A stretch of DNA of 28,242 nucleotides, taken from contig JAZNVV010000061.1 of the NCBI GenBank assembly GCA_045593005.1, positions 1-28,242 on the forward strand, read 5' to 3'. Positions 8,062 to 14,241 of the stretch are shown piece after piece. The DNA comes from UBA11475 sp045593005. GTDB lineage: Bacteria > Bacillota > Clostridia > Christensenellales > Borkfalkiaceae. The notes under the pieces are model-generated. The model was given only the letters and a program-made list of their open reading frames with translations, was not told the DNA's origin and ran no database searches. Position numbers and translations under genes: made by a program. The first letter of the stretch is position 1, and each line of letters starts with the position of its first letter.

Positions 8062-8294
8062 TATTCTTCAAAATCATTAAAATAATCTTTATCAAAAAAC
8101 TCTGTTAAAGTTATTCCTGCACCTTGACAAAAAGCTTTTATCGTTGATACTTTGGAGCATTTTGTCCTACCTTTAATAAGGTCATATATAGCAGATGGAG
8201 ATTTCCCACCACCAAGCGACGCTCCACATATATTAATATCCTTCTCTTTGCAAATTTCCACTATCCTTTTAACTATTGCATCATTAATATTCAT
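8061..8294 (-). CDS. Small XRE-type helix-turn-helix regulator
   Basis: A 77-residue single-domain HTH protein: MNINDAIVKRIVEICKEKD, then ASLGGGKSPSAIYDLIKGRT (helix-turn-helix) and STIKAFCQGAGITLTEFFD, the usual fifth helix of XRE/Cro proteins. The start is set at 8294 (AAGGTG 4 nt upstream); a longer form from 8330 would run across an operator. It is divergent from the SLOG gene, and the intergenic region carries repeated TCGTGGA/TCCACGA half-sites, so it very likely represses SLOG and itself. The stop codon lies at the edge of the 50-bp repeat. Confidence 0.85.
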   Translation of the reverse strand: MNINDAIVKRIVEICKEKDINICGASLGGGKSPSAIYDLIKGRTKCSKVSTIKAFCQGAGITLTEFFDKDYFNDFEE

Positions 8295-8303
8295 AAAACA
8301 CCT

Positions 8304-8332
8304 TCGTGGAACTCCTTGTTGGTATTCCACGA
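8304..8332. promoter_or_regulatory. XRE operator half-sites O1 (proximal to the XRE gene)
   Basis: TCGTGGA at 8304-8310 and TCCACGA at 8326-8332, each followed or preceded by a degenerate second half. They lie just upstream of the XRE start codon, suggesting autoregulation. Confidence 0.55.
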
Positions 8333-8363
8333 AATTATTATATGAATTATAAAAATTTTTATC

Positions 8364-8379
8364 TCGTGGAACTCCACGA
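8364..8379. promoter_or_regulatory. XRE operator O2, perfect palindrome
   Basis: TCGTGGAACTCCACGA: 7-bp perfect inverted arms separated by AC, ending 2 bp before the -35 box of the SLOG promoter. Confidence 0.8.
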
Positions 8380-8381
8380 AA

Positions 8382-8410
8382 TTGACTTTATTAAAATTTT
8401 TTGCTATAAT
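8382..8410 (+). promoter_or_regulatory. SLOG gene promoter
   Basis: TTGACT at 8382-8387, 17-nt spacer, TATAAT at 8405-8410. Operators O2 and O3 bracket it. Confidence 0.85.
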
Positions 8411-8411
8411 T

Positions 8412-8430
8412 TTACGGAATTCCACGAAAT
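8412..8430. promoter_or_regulatory. XRE operator O3 over the SLOG transcription start
   Basis: GGAATTCCACGAAAT preserves the right half-site TCCACGA (8421-8427); the left half is degenerate. The expected transcription start (about 8417) lies within it. Confidence 0.6.
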
Positions 8431-8444
8431 ACATAGGGGAAGTT

Positions 8445-8945
8445 ATGGTAGCGTGCTTTATAGGACATAGAACGGTAAATAAAAGTAAAGAACTTATTTT
8501 ATCTTTGAAAGATACCGTCGTTTCTCTCATAAACAAGGGAGTTAACACTTTTTTATTTGGTAGCATGAGTGAATTTAACGACATGTCTTTACAAGTTGTT
8601 ACAGATATAAGAAAAAAATATCCATACATTAAACGAGTATACGTTAGATCTGCTTTTCAACATATAGATAAGTTTTATGAAAATTACTTGCTTAATTTTT
8701 ATGAAGATACATATTTTCCACCTAAAATAAAAAACGCAGGTAAATATTCTTATGTTGAGAGAAATTATGAAATGATTAATAAGTCTACGTTTTGCATATT
8801 TTACTATAACGAAAATTATGTTTTACCATTAAAACGTCAATCTAAACATAATTTATCATTACAATCAAGACGTAATAGTGGAACAAAACTTGCATACAAT
8901 TACGCTGTAAAAATGAATAAAGCAATTATAAATTTATTTCAATAA
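8445..8945 (+). CDS. SLOG-family (DUF1273/YoqJ-like) nucleotide-binding protein
   Basis: A 166-residue Rossmann-like SLOG protein. Visible signatures: CFIGHR at the first strand (residues 4-9), TFLFGSMSEFND (about 34-45), RVYVRSAF, then SYVERNYEMINKSTFCIFYY and a C-terminal SGTKLAYNYAVKMNKAIINL. SLOG domains bind nucleotides or their derivatives and occur in conflict and mobile systems; the ligand here is unknown. The start is ATG 8445 with GGGGA upstream. The promoter is bracketed by palindromic operators of the divergent XRE gene, so expression is likely repressed and inducible. Base composition is more AT-rich than neighbouring metabolic genes, and the pair is enclosed by 50-bp direct repeats, suggesting acquisition. 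Confidence 0.8.
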   Translation: MVACFIGHRTVNKSKELILSLKDTVVSLINKGVNTFLFGSMSEFNDMSLQVVTDIRKKYPYIKRVYVRSAFQHIDKFYENYLLNFYEDTYFPPKIKNAGKYSYVERNYEMINKSTFCIFYYNENYVLPLKRQSKHNLSLQSRRNSGTKLAYNYAVKMNKAIINLFQ

Positions 8946-8950
8946 ATTAA

Positions 8951-9000
8951 ATTATTTAAAACAAAAAAAGAAAGAGCAAAACTCTTTCTTTTTAATTGCT
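8951..9000. repeat. 50-bp direct repeat DR1-right (terminator of trpB and SLOG)
   Basis: Second copy of the 8012-8061 repeat, with the hairpin at 8967-8991. It serves as the convergent terminator for the SLOG gene (plus) and trpB (minus), whose stop codon lies at its edge. Confidence 0.9.
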
Positions 9001-10378
9001 AAAATTCAATTTTAAGGTCAGGAATTGATGCAAAACCCTTTTTTAAATCTTCTTCCGTAGGGATATAGTCAGACATTTCGCCATCATTAAACTTTTGATA
9101 AGCGTACATATCAAAGTAACCTGTGCCCGTAAGACCAAATACGATTGTTTTTTCTTCCCCCGTTTTTTTGCATTTAAGCGCTTCGTCTATAGCAACCTTG
9201 ATTGCGTGCGAACTTTCAGGCGCAGGCAAAATACCTTCTACCCTTGCGAAATCTCTTGCGGCAGCAAATACTTCCGTCTGTTCTACCGAAGTTGCCTCCA
9301 TAAGTCCTTGATGGTAAAGTTCGGAAAGCGTTGACGTCATGCCGTGATATCGAAGTCCACCAGAGTGGCTTGCCGACGGAATAAACCCACTACCCAAAGT
9401 GTACATTTTTTGTATAGGCGAAACTTTGCCAGTATCGCAATAGTCATAAGCATATTTACCACGTGTGAGCGACGGACAACTTTTTGGTTCAACTGCTATA
9501 AAGCGATAGTCTGCTTTGCCCTGCAACTTTTCAGCCATAAACGGAGCAATAAGCCCACCAAGATTAGAGCCACCACCTGCGCAACCGATTATTATATCTG
9601 CTTTTACGCCGTATTTGTCAAGCGCCGTCTTTGTTTCAAGACCGATTACCGATTGATGAAGTAATACTTGATTAAGCACGCTACCTAAAACGTAACGATA
9701 ACCCTCTCTTTCGCTTGCCGCTTCAACGGCTTCAGAAATTGCGCAACCAAGTGAACCACTTGTGCCAGGATGCTCTTCTAAAATTTTTCTACCTATCTTT
9801 GTCGTTGTCGAAGGCGACGGTGTAATACTTGCACCGTAAGTACGCATAACTTCACGCCTGAAAGGTTTTTGCTCATAAGAACATTTAACCATAAACACGT
9901 TGCAATCAAGCCCAAAATACGAACACGCCATTGAAAGCGCCGTACCCCATTGACCTGCGCCCGTTTCGGTTGTAACGCCCTTTAAGCCCTGTTCTTTTGC
10001 ATAATAAGCCTGCGCGATAGCAGAATTTAACTTGTGCGAGCCCGAAGTGTTGTTCCCTTCAAATTTATAGTAAATTTTTGCAGGCGTGCCAAGCGCCTTT
10101 TCCAAACAATACGCTCTAATGAGTGGCGCTGGACGATACATTTTATAAAAATCACGCACTTCTTTAGGAATATCTATATAAGGCGTCGTGTCGTCAAGTT
10201 CCTGCTTAACAAGTTCTGCACAGAAAATTTTTGAAAGTTCTTCTTCCGTAATAGGTTTAAGCGTTTTTGGATTTATTAACGGCGCTGGCTTTTTGTCCAT
10301 AAATGCGCGAAGGTTAATCCATTGTTTAGGAAGTTCGCTTTCGTCAAGATAAATTTTATAAGGAATTTCTTTATTCAT
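8999..10378 (-). CDS. trpB: TrpB2-type tryptophan synthase beta chain
   Basis: A 459-residue PLP enzyme of the TrpB2 branch, expected to condense indole with L-serine to L-tryptophan. The long N-terminal segment, including RPAPLIRAYCLEKALG, is typical of TrpB2 and longer than in TrpB1. The PLP lysine is Lys116 in NTSGSHKLNSA; the catalytic glutamate region is TETGAGQWGTA (about 137-147); the phosphate-binding loop is GCAGGGSNLGG; TGTGYFDMYAY lies near the C-terminus. No trpA or other trp genes are adjacent, so it may salvage free indole. AAAGGAG precedes the ATG. It is controlled by a T-box whose specifier and acceptor-binding base both fit tRNA-Trp. Confidence 0.93.
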   Translation of the reverse strand: MNKEIPYKIYLDESELPKQWINLRAFMDKKPAPLINPKTLKPITEEELSKIFCAELVKQELDDTTPYIDIPKEVRDFYKMYRPAPLIRAYCLEKALGTPAKIYYKFEGNNTSGSHKLNSAIAQAYYAKEQGLKGVTTETGAGQWGTALSMACSYFGLDCNVFMVKCSYEQKPFRREVMRTYGASITPSPSTTTKIGRKILEEHPGTSGSLGCAISEAVEAASEREGYRYVLGSVLNQVLLHQSVIGLETKTALDKYGVKADIIIGCAGGGSNLGGLIAPFMAEKLQGKADYRFIAVEPKSCPSLTRGKYAYDYCDTGKVSPIQKMYTLGSGFIPSASHSGGLRYHGMTSTLSELYHQGLMEATSVEQTEVFAAARDFARVEGILPAPESSHAIKVAIDEALKCKKTGEEKTIVFGLTGTGYFDMYAYQKFNDGEMSDYIPTEEDLKKGFASIPDLKIEF

Positions 10379-10390
10379 AATATACTCCTT

Positions 10391-10408
10391 TAACGGCGCT
10401 CGCCGTTA
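10391..10408 (-). promoter_or_regulatory. Perfect palindrome abutting the trpB ribosome binding site
   Basis: TAACGGCG-AG-CGCCGTTA on the minus strand: 8-bp arms with a 2-nt centre, ending directly at AAGGAG. As RNA it would form a small stable hairpin touching the Shine-Dalgarno; as DNA it could be an operator. Confidence 0.6.
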
Positions 10409-10429
10409 CGACTAAAATATGATTTATCG

Positions 10430-10606
10430 TATTGTGAAAGAGCCAGCGACTGAACAATAAATTTTTGATACAAAAAGAACGGATTAGATACGAGCAAGTC
10501 AAGGCAAATGCACGCAGTCAATAGTATATATATTGACAAGTGCTTTAACGAAGAATTGCGAAATAGATAAAACGGACTTTATCAATTATTTATTGTGAAA
10601 GAGCCA
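10430..10606. repeat. MITE-like element with flanking 16-bp direct repeats in the trpB leader
   Basis: The 16-mer TATTGTGAAAGAGCCA occurs at 10430-10445 and 10591-10606. Between them, CAATAAATTTTTGATA (10455-10470) and the inverse of CAATAAATAATTGATA (10580-10595) form 16-bp terminal inverted repeats (14 of 16 identical). A central inverted repeat (GCAC..GTCAATA / TATTGAC..GTGC, about 10511-10552) lies inside. There is no open reading frame. It separates the T-box terminator from the trpB start. Confidence 0.5.
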
Positions 10607-10610
10607 AAAT

Positions 10611-10873
10611 AAAAAAAACCATAAACGCTTTGTTTGCGTTTATGGGACGATAAATTACCGTGTTGCCACCCAAATTCGAATAACGGTCACCCGTTAAACC
10701 TTTATCGGTACTAACATACCTCTCCCCTTTAACGCTGGGACTGCGTCAGAAACTACTATAGTTCGCCCCTGCCCTCCGTGGTCCATTCACGCCAAGTGCG
10801 CTATCCCCTTGCACCAACCGGGAACTCTCTAAAACGCTTAAATAACGCTACTACTCCACTTCAACGGTTTCTT
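10611..10873 (-). ncRNA. T-box leader, tryptophan-specific
   Basis: On the minus strand the conserved T-box sequence TGGGTGGCAACACGG (10672-10658) is followed by a terminator, CCATAAACGC / GCGTTTATGG (10645-10619) and eight Ts. Stem I is visible upstream: AGTAGTA loop strand (10855-10849) above GTGG (10859-10856), which pairs with CCAC (10781-10778). The opposite loop strand reads GTGAA-TGG-A, placing specifier TGG (Trp) at 10785-10783 followed by the expected purine. The antiterminator bulge is TGGC, whose C would pair with discriminator G73 of bacterial tRNA-Trp. Uncharged tRNA-Trp should allow read-through into trpB. Confidence 0.93.
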
Positions 10874-10879
10874 GTTAAT

Positions 10880-10908
10880 AAGTTATCACACCTAAACGCC
10901 TTTGTCAA
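10880..10908 (-). promoter_or_regulatory. Promoter of the T-box/trpB transcript
   Basis: On the minus strand TTGACA (10908-10903), 17-nt spacer, TAACTT (10885-10880); start expected near 10873. The plus-strand stretch 10909-10995 is AT-rich with nothing recognisable. Confidence 0.75.
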
Positions 10909-10995
10909 CGAAATTACCAACTTTTACAAAAATTTTTAATAAAACAACGTTATTTAATATGGTTTTAGTTAATTTTATTTTATCTTGATTTGTAA

Positions 10996-11022
10996 TAAAT
11001 GGTCGACTTTGATAATACCGTT
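10996..11022 (-). repeat. Interspersed 27-nt repeat, copy 4
   Basis: The minus strand from 11022 reads AACGGTATTATCAAA then GTCGACCATTTA. It lies 7 nt beyond the ypeB terminator and in the same orientation as ypeB. Confidence 0.5.
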
Positions 11023-11028
11023 ATACGT

Positions 11029-11055
11029 AAAAAGCACCCAAATGGGTGCTTTTTT
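11029..11055 (-). terminator. Terminator of the spoIIR-sleB-ypeB operon
   Basis: AAAAAGCACCC / GGGTGCTTTTT hairpin with a 4-nt loop; the ypeB stop codon overlaps its edge. Nearly the same hairpin occurs at 23935 and 24526. Confidence 0.85.
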
Positions 11056-12646
11056 ATCTTAATAAAACGCCTTCCGTGCCTTCAACTACTTTAAATAGTT
11101 GCAACTGTTTGCCTGTCGTTGCCGATATATACGCATAATAAGTTGCGCCGTCTACTTCTCCCATAACTTCATAACAAAGTTCTTCACTTAAGCCAACGGG
11201 AATAAGCGACTTTCTAACGTTTTTAACTTCTAAATGCGACGACGCTTTTTCTATCGCAGTTTGTTCGTCGATAGAAGGCGAAACAATCTCTCTTTCTTCG
11301 TGGTTTAGATAATAGTCGTAAGCCTCCATGCCGATTACTTGTCCCTTTTCAACCTTCAATTTAATAAGGTCGGGATAAATTATCGTTTCGTTTACGTAGC
11401 CTGCAAAATTAATTACCGAAACGCCGTCGGACTTTGCCGTCCATACAGCCTTCATATCGCTAATGCCAAGTTCTGACAAAAAGTTTTCGCCTGCCGAAAT
11501 ATCTTCACTATCTTTTGATTTATCAGAACGGGACATATCCGTTTTTGTAGAATTTTGTGACGACGTAAACATTATAACTTTTCCACCAGCCTTGCTCACT
11601 TGAATATACAGCGAACCAAGGTCGCTATTTGCCGTAAAGCAATACGCCGTTACCTTGCCAGACACCTCGCCCTCGTAATTTAATTCGTTTACGCCAAATT
11701 TAGAAAATGCTTTTTTTGCGTTCTCCTGCGCTTTGTCAAGCGTAACTTCATTTTCGGTTAAACCCTTTGCTTTAGCGTCTATCCTGCCGTCCGAAAACGG
11801 ACCGTCGTAAATAAGCGCTGGATAATCCATAGAAGAATTTTCAAGTTCGTTAAAGCCTTGTATTACAAAGCTGTCTGACTTCATATCAGAAAAAGTAAAT
11901 CCGTCGTTCATTTTATCCGACATGTTATCTAACTGACGTTGTAATGATTTTACTCCGTCATCAAGCCTTTTGACGTTTTTGATTTCTTCTTCTAATACCG
12001 AACCACCCGAAATAAGTTTTTTATTTAAATATTTAGCATAATCTGCCACTTGATTGACAAGTTTTGCCGTGTTGTATTTTGATTCGTCGTGGATAGGCAG
12101 TTGTTGAAGATTATCTTCAAGCATTTCTGCATCAACGGCAATATCTACAAGATACTTTTGCGCCGACTCTCTATCCGTGCTGACTAAAAATTTATCAATA
12201 TTAAGCGCCAACTCATCTGTATAATCGATAGCTGAATAGAACGACTTTTTATATCCGTTTTCCACTTCTCTATCTAAAGTATCAGTCGTTACACGTTCTT
12301 TTGCAAACAATCCACCCATAATAATTGTTGAAAGCGCCAAAATAAGTGACGTTGCTACCCAAAAATTTTTACCACTAGAACGCGAACGGTTATCTTCTTC
12401 GTTTTTTTGACGACAAGCACACTCTCTAAATTTTACGTCTTTTGACTGACGTTTTAGTCTTTCTTGTTCGTCGCGCTCACGCTGTAAGTTTTCAATGTTC
12501 CTTTCTTTTTCAAATGCTTTTAATTCTTTTTGACGTTCTTTTTCCGTTTTTTGTGTAGAAATAGGAGAAGTTTCCCTTTCCACAACCGTACCTATATCTG
12601 CTAATTTTTCCGCCTTAACAACGGCGGGATTTTTATTTTCTTCCAT
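11054..12646 (-). CDS. ypeB: Germination protein YpeB with long N-terminal extension
   Basis: YpeB is the partner of the cortex-lytic enzyme SleB; each is needed for the other's stability in the spore. This copy is 530 residues, longer than the usual roughly 450. The family TM anchor lies at about 95-115 (VATSLILALSTIIMGGLFA), preceded by about 94 residues rich in Glu, Lys and Arg that look like a charged coiled coil (about 35-70) and contain a Cys-Ala-Cys (C76, C78). After the anchor comes the helical YpeB region (about 120-260) and C-terminal PepSY-like repeats (about 290-525). The start follows AAGGAG, 9 nt after the sleB stop. The N-terminal extension would be on the cytoplasmic side of the forespore membrane. 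Confidence 0.88.
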   Translation of the reverse strand: MEENKNPAVVKAEKLADIGTVVERETSPISTQKTEKERQKELKAFEKERNIENLQRERDEQERLKRQSKDVKFRECACRQKNEEDNRSRSSGKNFWVATSLILALSTIIMGGLFAKERVTTDTLDREVENGYKKSFYSAIDYTDELALNIDKFLVSTDRESAQKYLVDIAVDAEMLEDNLQQLPIHDESKYNTAKLVNQVADYAKYLNKKLISGGSVLEEEIKNVKRLDDGVKSLQRQLDNMSDKMNDGFTFSDMKSDSFVIQGFNELENSSMDYPALIYDGPFSDGRIDAKAKGLTENEVTLDKAQENAKKAFSKFGVNELNYEGEVSGKVTAYCFTANSDLGSLYIQVSKAGGKVIMFTSSQNSTKTDMSRSDKSKDSEDISAGENFLSELGISDMKAVWTAKSDGVSVINFAGYVNETIIYPDLIKLKVEKGQVIGMEAYDYYLNHEEREIVSPSIDEQTAIEKASSHLEVKNVRKSLIPVGLSEELCYEVMGEVDGATYYAYISATTGKQLQLFKVVEGTEGVLLR

Positions 12647-12655
12647 AATTTCTCC

Positions 12656-13360
12656 TTATATTGCAAAAACGTGTTTGCCTATTGTAACAGTAGGCTGACG
12701 TGTAAAAATCCAACTGCTTGTTGCTATCGCTGGATTGTAATAATACAATGCGCCGTAACTTGGATCCCAGCCGTTCATAGCGTCTTTTGCGGCTTTTTTA
12801 GAAGTTTCGTTAGGCTCAAGGTTGATTTGCCCGTCTGCAACGCAGGTAAAAGCGTATTTTTGATATATAACGCCCGAAATTGTGTTTGGAAAGGATGAAC
12901 TTCTAACCCTATTTAATACAACGGCGCCAACTGCCACTTGACCTTGGTAACTTTCGCCACGGGCTTCGGCATGAATTAGTTTTGCAAGCAAATATACGTC
13001 GTTGCTAGAATATCCGTTTGTACTTGATGACGAACTTGAAGATGAACTTTTCATACCAAGCGCCGATAAAGTCTTACTACCGACAATGCCGTCGACTGTC
13101 AAACCGTTTCTGCGTTGAAAGTATTTTACTGCCGCTAGCGTTTGATTGCCGAAAATTCCGTCCACCGATCCGTTATAATACCCCCAGTTTTTAAGTTTTC
13201 GTTGCATAGTTTTTACGTCGTTGCCACGACTGCCCTTTTTTAATACAAGCGCATACGCTGAAATTACTTCGTGATTTTGAATATTAAATACTGTAACTGC
13301 AGTAGTGCCTAATGCAAACAGTATTAAAATAATGGCAATCACTTTCTTAATGTTTTTCAT
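12656..13360 (-). CDS. sleB: Spore cortex-lytic enzyme SleB
   Basis: A 234-residue lytic transglycosylase that cleaves spore cortex peptidoglycan at germination. Order: N-terminal signal/anchor helix (about 6-25), peptidoglycan-binding domain (about 40-102; GSRGNDVKTMQRKLKNWGYY, VDGIVGSKT), a Ser linker (about 105-115), and the SleB/CwlJ hydrolase domain (about 120-234). The catalytic Glu is Glu132 in LIHAEARGE; AVGAVVLNRV and the C-terminal YYNP motif follow. The start is set at 13360 because GGGGG lies 5 nt upstream; the longer form from 13384 overlaps the leader. It sits between spoIIR and ypeB in one operon. Confidence 0.93.
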   Translation of the reverse strand: MKNIKKVIAIILILFALGTTAVTVFNIQNHEVISAYALVLKKGSRGNDVKTMQRKLKNWGYYNGSVDGIFGNQTLAAVKYFQRRNGLTVDGIVGSKTLSALGMKSSSSSSSSSTNGYSSNDVYLLAKLIHAEARGESYQGQVAVGAVVLNRVRSSSFPNTISGVIYQKYAFTCVADGQINLEPNETSKKAAKDAMNGWDPSYGALYYYNPAIATSSWIFTRQPTVTIGKHVFAI

Positions 13361-13389
13361 TTGAACCCCCTTTTGTTGCGCCAACCGTT

Positions 13390-13908
13390 TTATCGGAAGT
13401 ATTTATCGATAATTTCCTTTATCTTGCTTTTATATACGTAGTCAGCGTCAGCAGTAGTAAAACAAAGTGGTGGATAAACCACACACCACCAGTTGTTGCC
13501 TTCTCCATTGCCTAAATCAATAATCAAGGCGTCGTATACCCCCGATGGCAACGTGACGTCGTCATACGTGCGTGTAGGAAATTGCTCTTTTTTGACCGAA
13601 ACGGTTGATGTATAACTAAACCCGTTTTTTGTTAAAACGTTATCAGTAACCCTTTTTATGCCATCAACGTGGCTGTTTAACGCTGTTAAAGCGCTTTCTC
13701 TACTAATAGCAGAAGATATATACGGCGTTAAATAATTTACGACAGCAGTTTTGACACTTTCTTTTATATCTTGGTCGCGATAGCTATCGGAATTTGCACG
13801 TATATGTATCCTTAAATATTCCGTTTGCGAAACTTCTTCCTTCCCACCTACGGCAAACGCTACGATTATTATGGATATTATTGCGACTATTATGCATAGT
13901 TTTTTCAT
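13390..13908 (-). CDS. spoIIR: Stage II sporulation protein R
   Basis: SpoIIR is secreted from the forespore and triggers SpoIIGA to process pro-sigma-E in the mother cell. The 172-residue product has an N-terminal signal-like helix, then the signature LRIHIRANSDSYRDQDIKES (about 32-51), a helical middle and the C-terminal NWWCVVYPPLCF motif (about 138-149). It ends soon after this motif, so it is a short form. A GGAGG site precedes the ATG. The first gene of an operon with sleB (29 nt gap) and ypeB; a sigma-F/G-like promoter lies upstream, consistent with forespore expression of all three. Confidence 0.92.
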   Translation of the reverse strand: MKKLCIIVAIISIIIVAFAVGGKEEVSQTEYLRIHIRANSDSYRDQDIKESVKTAVVNYLTPYISSAISRESALTALNSHVDGIKRVTDNVLTKNGFSYTSTVSVKKEQFPTRTYDDVTLPSGVYDALIIDLGNGEGNNWWCVVYPPLCFTTADADYVYKSKIKEIIDKYFR

Positions 13909-13933
13909 TTTTTATCCTCCTATTTCTAACAAC

Positions 13934-13963
13934 TGTTATTGACACAAATTAAACAATTTATAC
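13934..13963 (-). promoter_or_regulatory. Candidate sigma-F/G promoter of spoIIR-sleB-ypeB
   Basis: On the minus strand GTATA (13963-13959) matches the -35 consensus GYWTA fully. After 15 nt, GTCAATAACA (13943-13934) matches GGnnAnAMTW at 6 of 8 fixed positions. Confidence 0.5.
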
Positions 13964-14036
13964 AAAGATTTTTAGGAAGATTTTATCAATTTAGCCTTGT
14001 GAATTTATATAAAAAATTACAAAAAATAAATGAATA

Positions 14037-14138
14037 TTGAATATTGTTCAAAATTAAATAGTGTCGCTTTTTTATATTTTTCGCCCCTTTTAAGCATATA
14101 TTTTATCTTTTTCGGCATTATTTTTCAACAATATTCAA
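14037..14138. repeat. 17-bp inverted repeat pair upstream of spo0A
   Basis: TTGAATATTGTTCAAAA (14037-14053) and its inverse with one mismatch (14122-14138) lie 68 bp apart in the 327-bp gap between spoIIR and spo0A. The remainder of this gap is very AT-rich and holds the two promoters listed separately. Confidence 0.5.
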
Positions 14139-14167
14139 AATTCGATAATAATTTTGCACGAATTTTG

Positions 14168-14196
14168 TTGATTATTTTTTAGTATCGTGTTACAAT
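14168..14196 (+). promoter_or_regulatory. Promoter of spo0A
   Basis: TTGATT at 14168-14173, 17-nt spacer, TACAAT at 14191-14196; start near 14203. This is a vegetative (sigma-A) type; no sigma-H box was clear. Confidence 0.65.
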
Positions 14197-14241
14197 TTTT
14201 ACGTCGCTAATAATTGACAAATATATTTATGGAGTATGTGT

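Noticed and set aside
8012..9000. Composite transposon or integrative element around the XRE/SLOG pair
   Set aside because: There is no recombinase and no tRNA attachment site; the repeats are terminators, so recombination at homology is the simpler reading.
10430..10606. Insertion sequence in the trpB leader
   Set aside because: There are repeats but no transposase frame; listed as MITE-like only.
14141..14148. 0A box upstream of spo0A
   Set aside because: TTCGATAA differs from the inverse consensus TTCGACAAA at a key position and the region is AT-rich; too weak to call.
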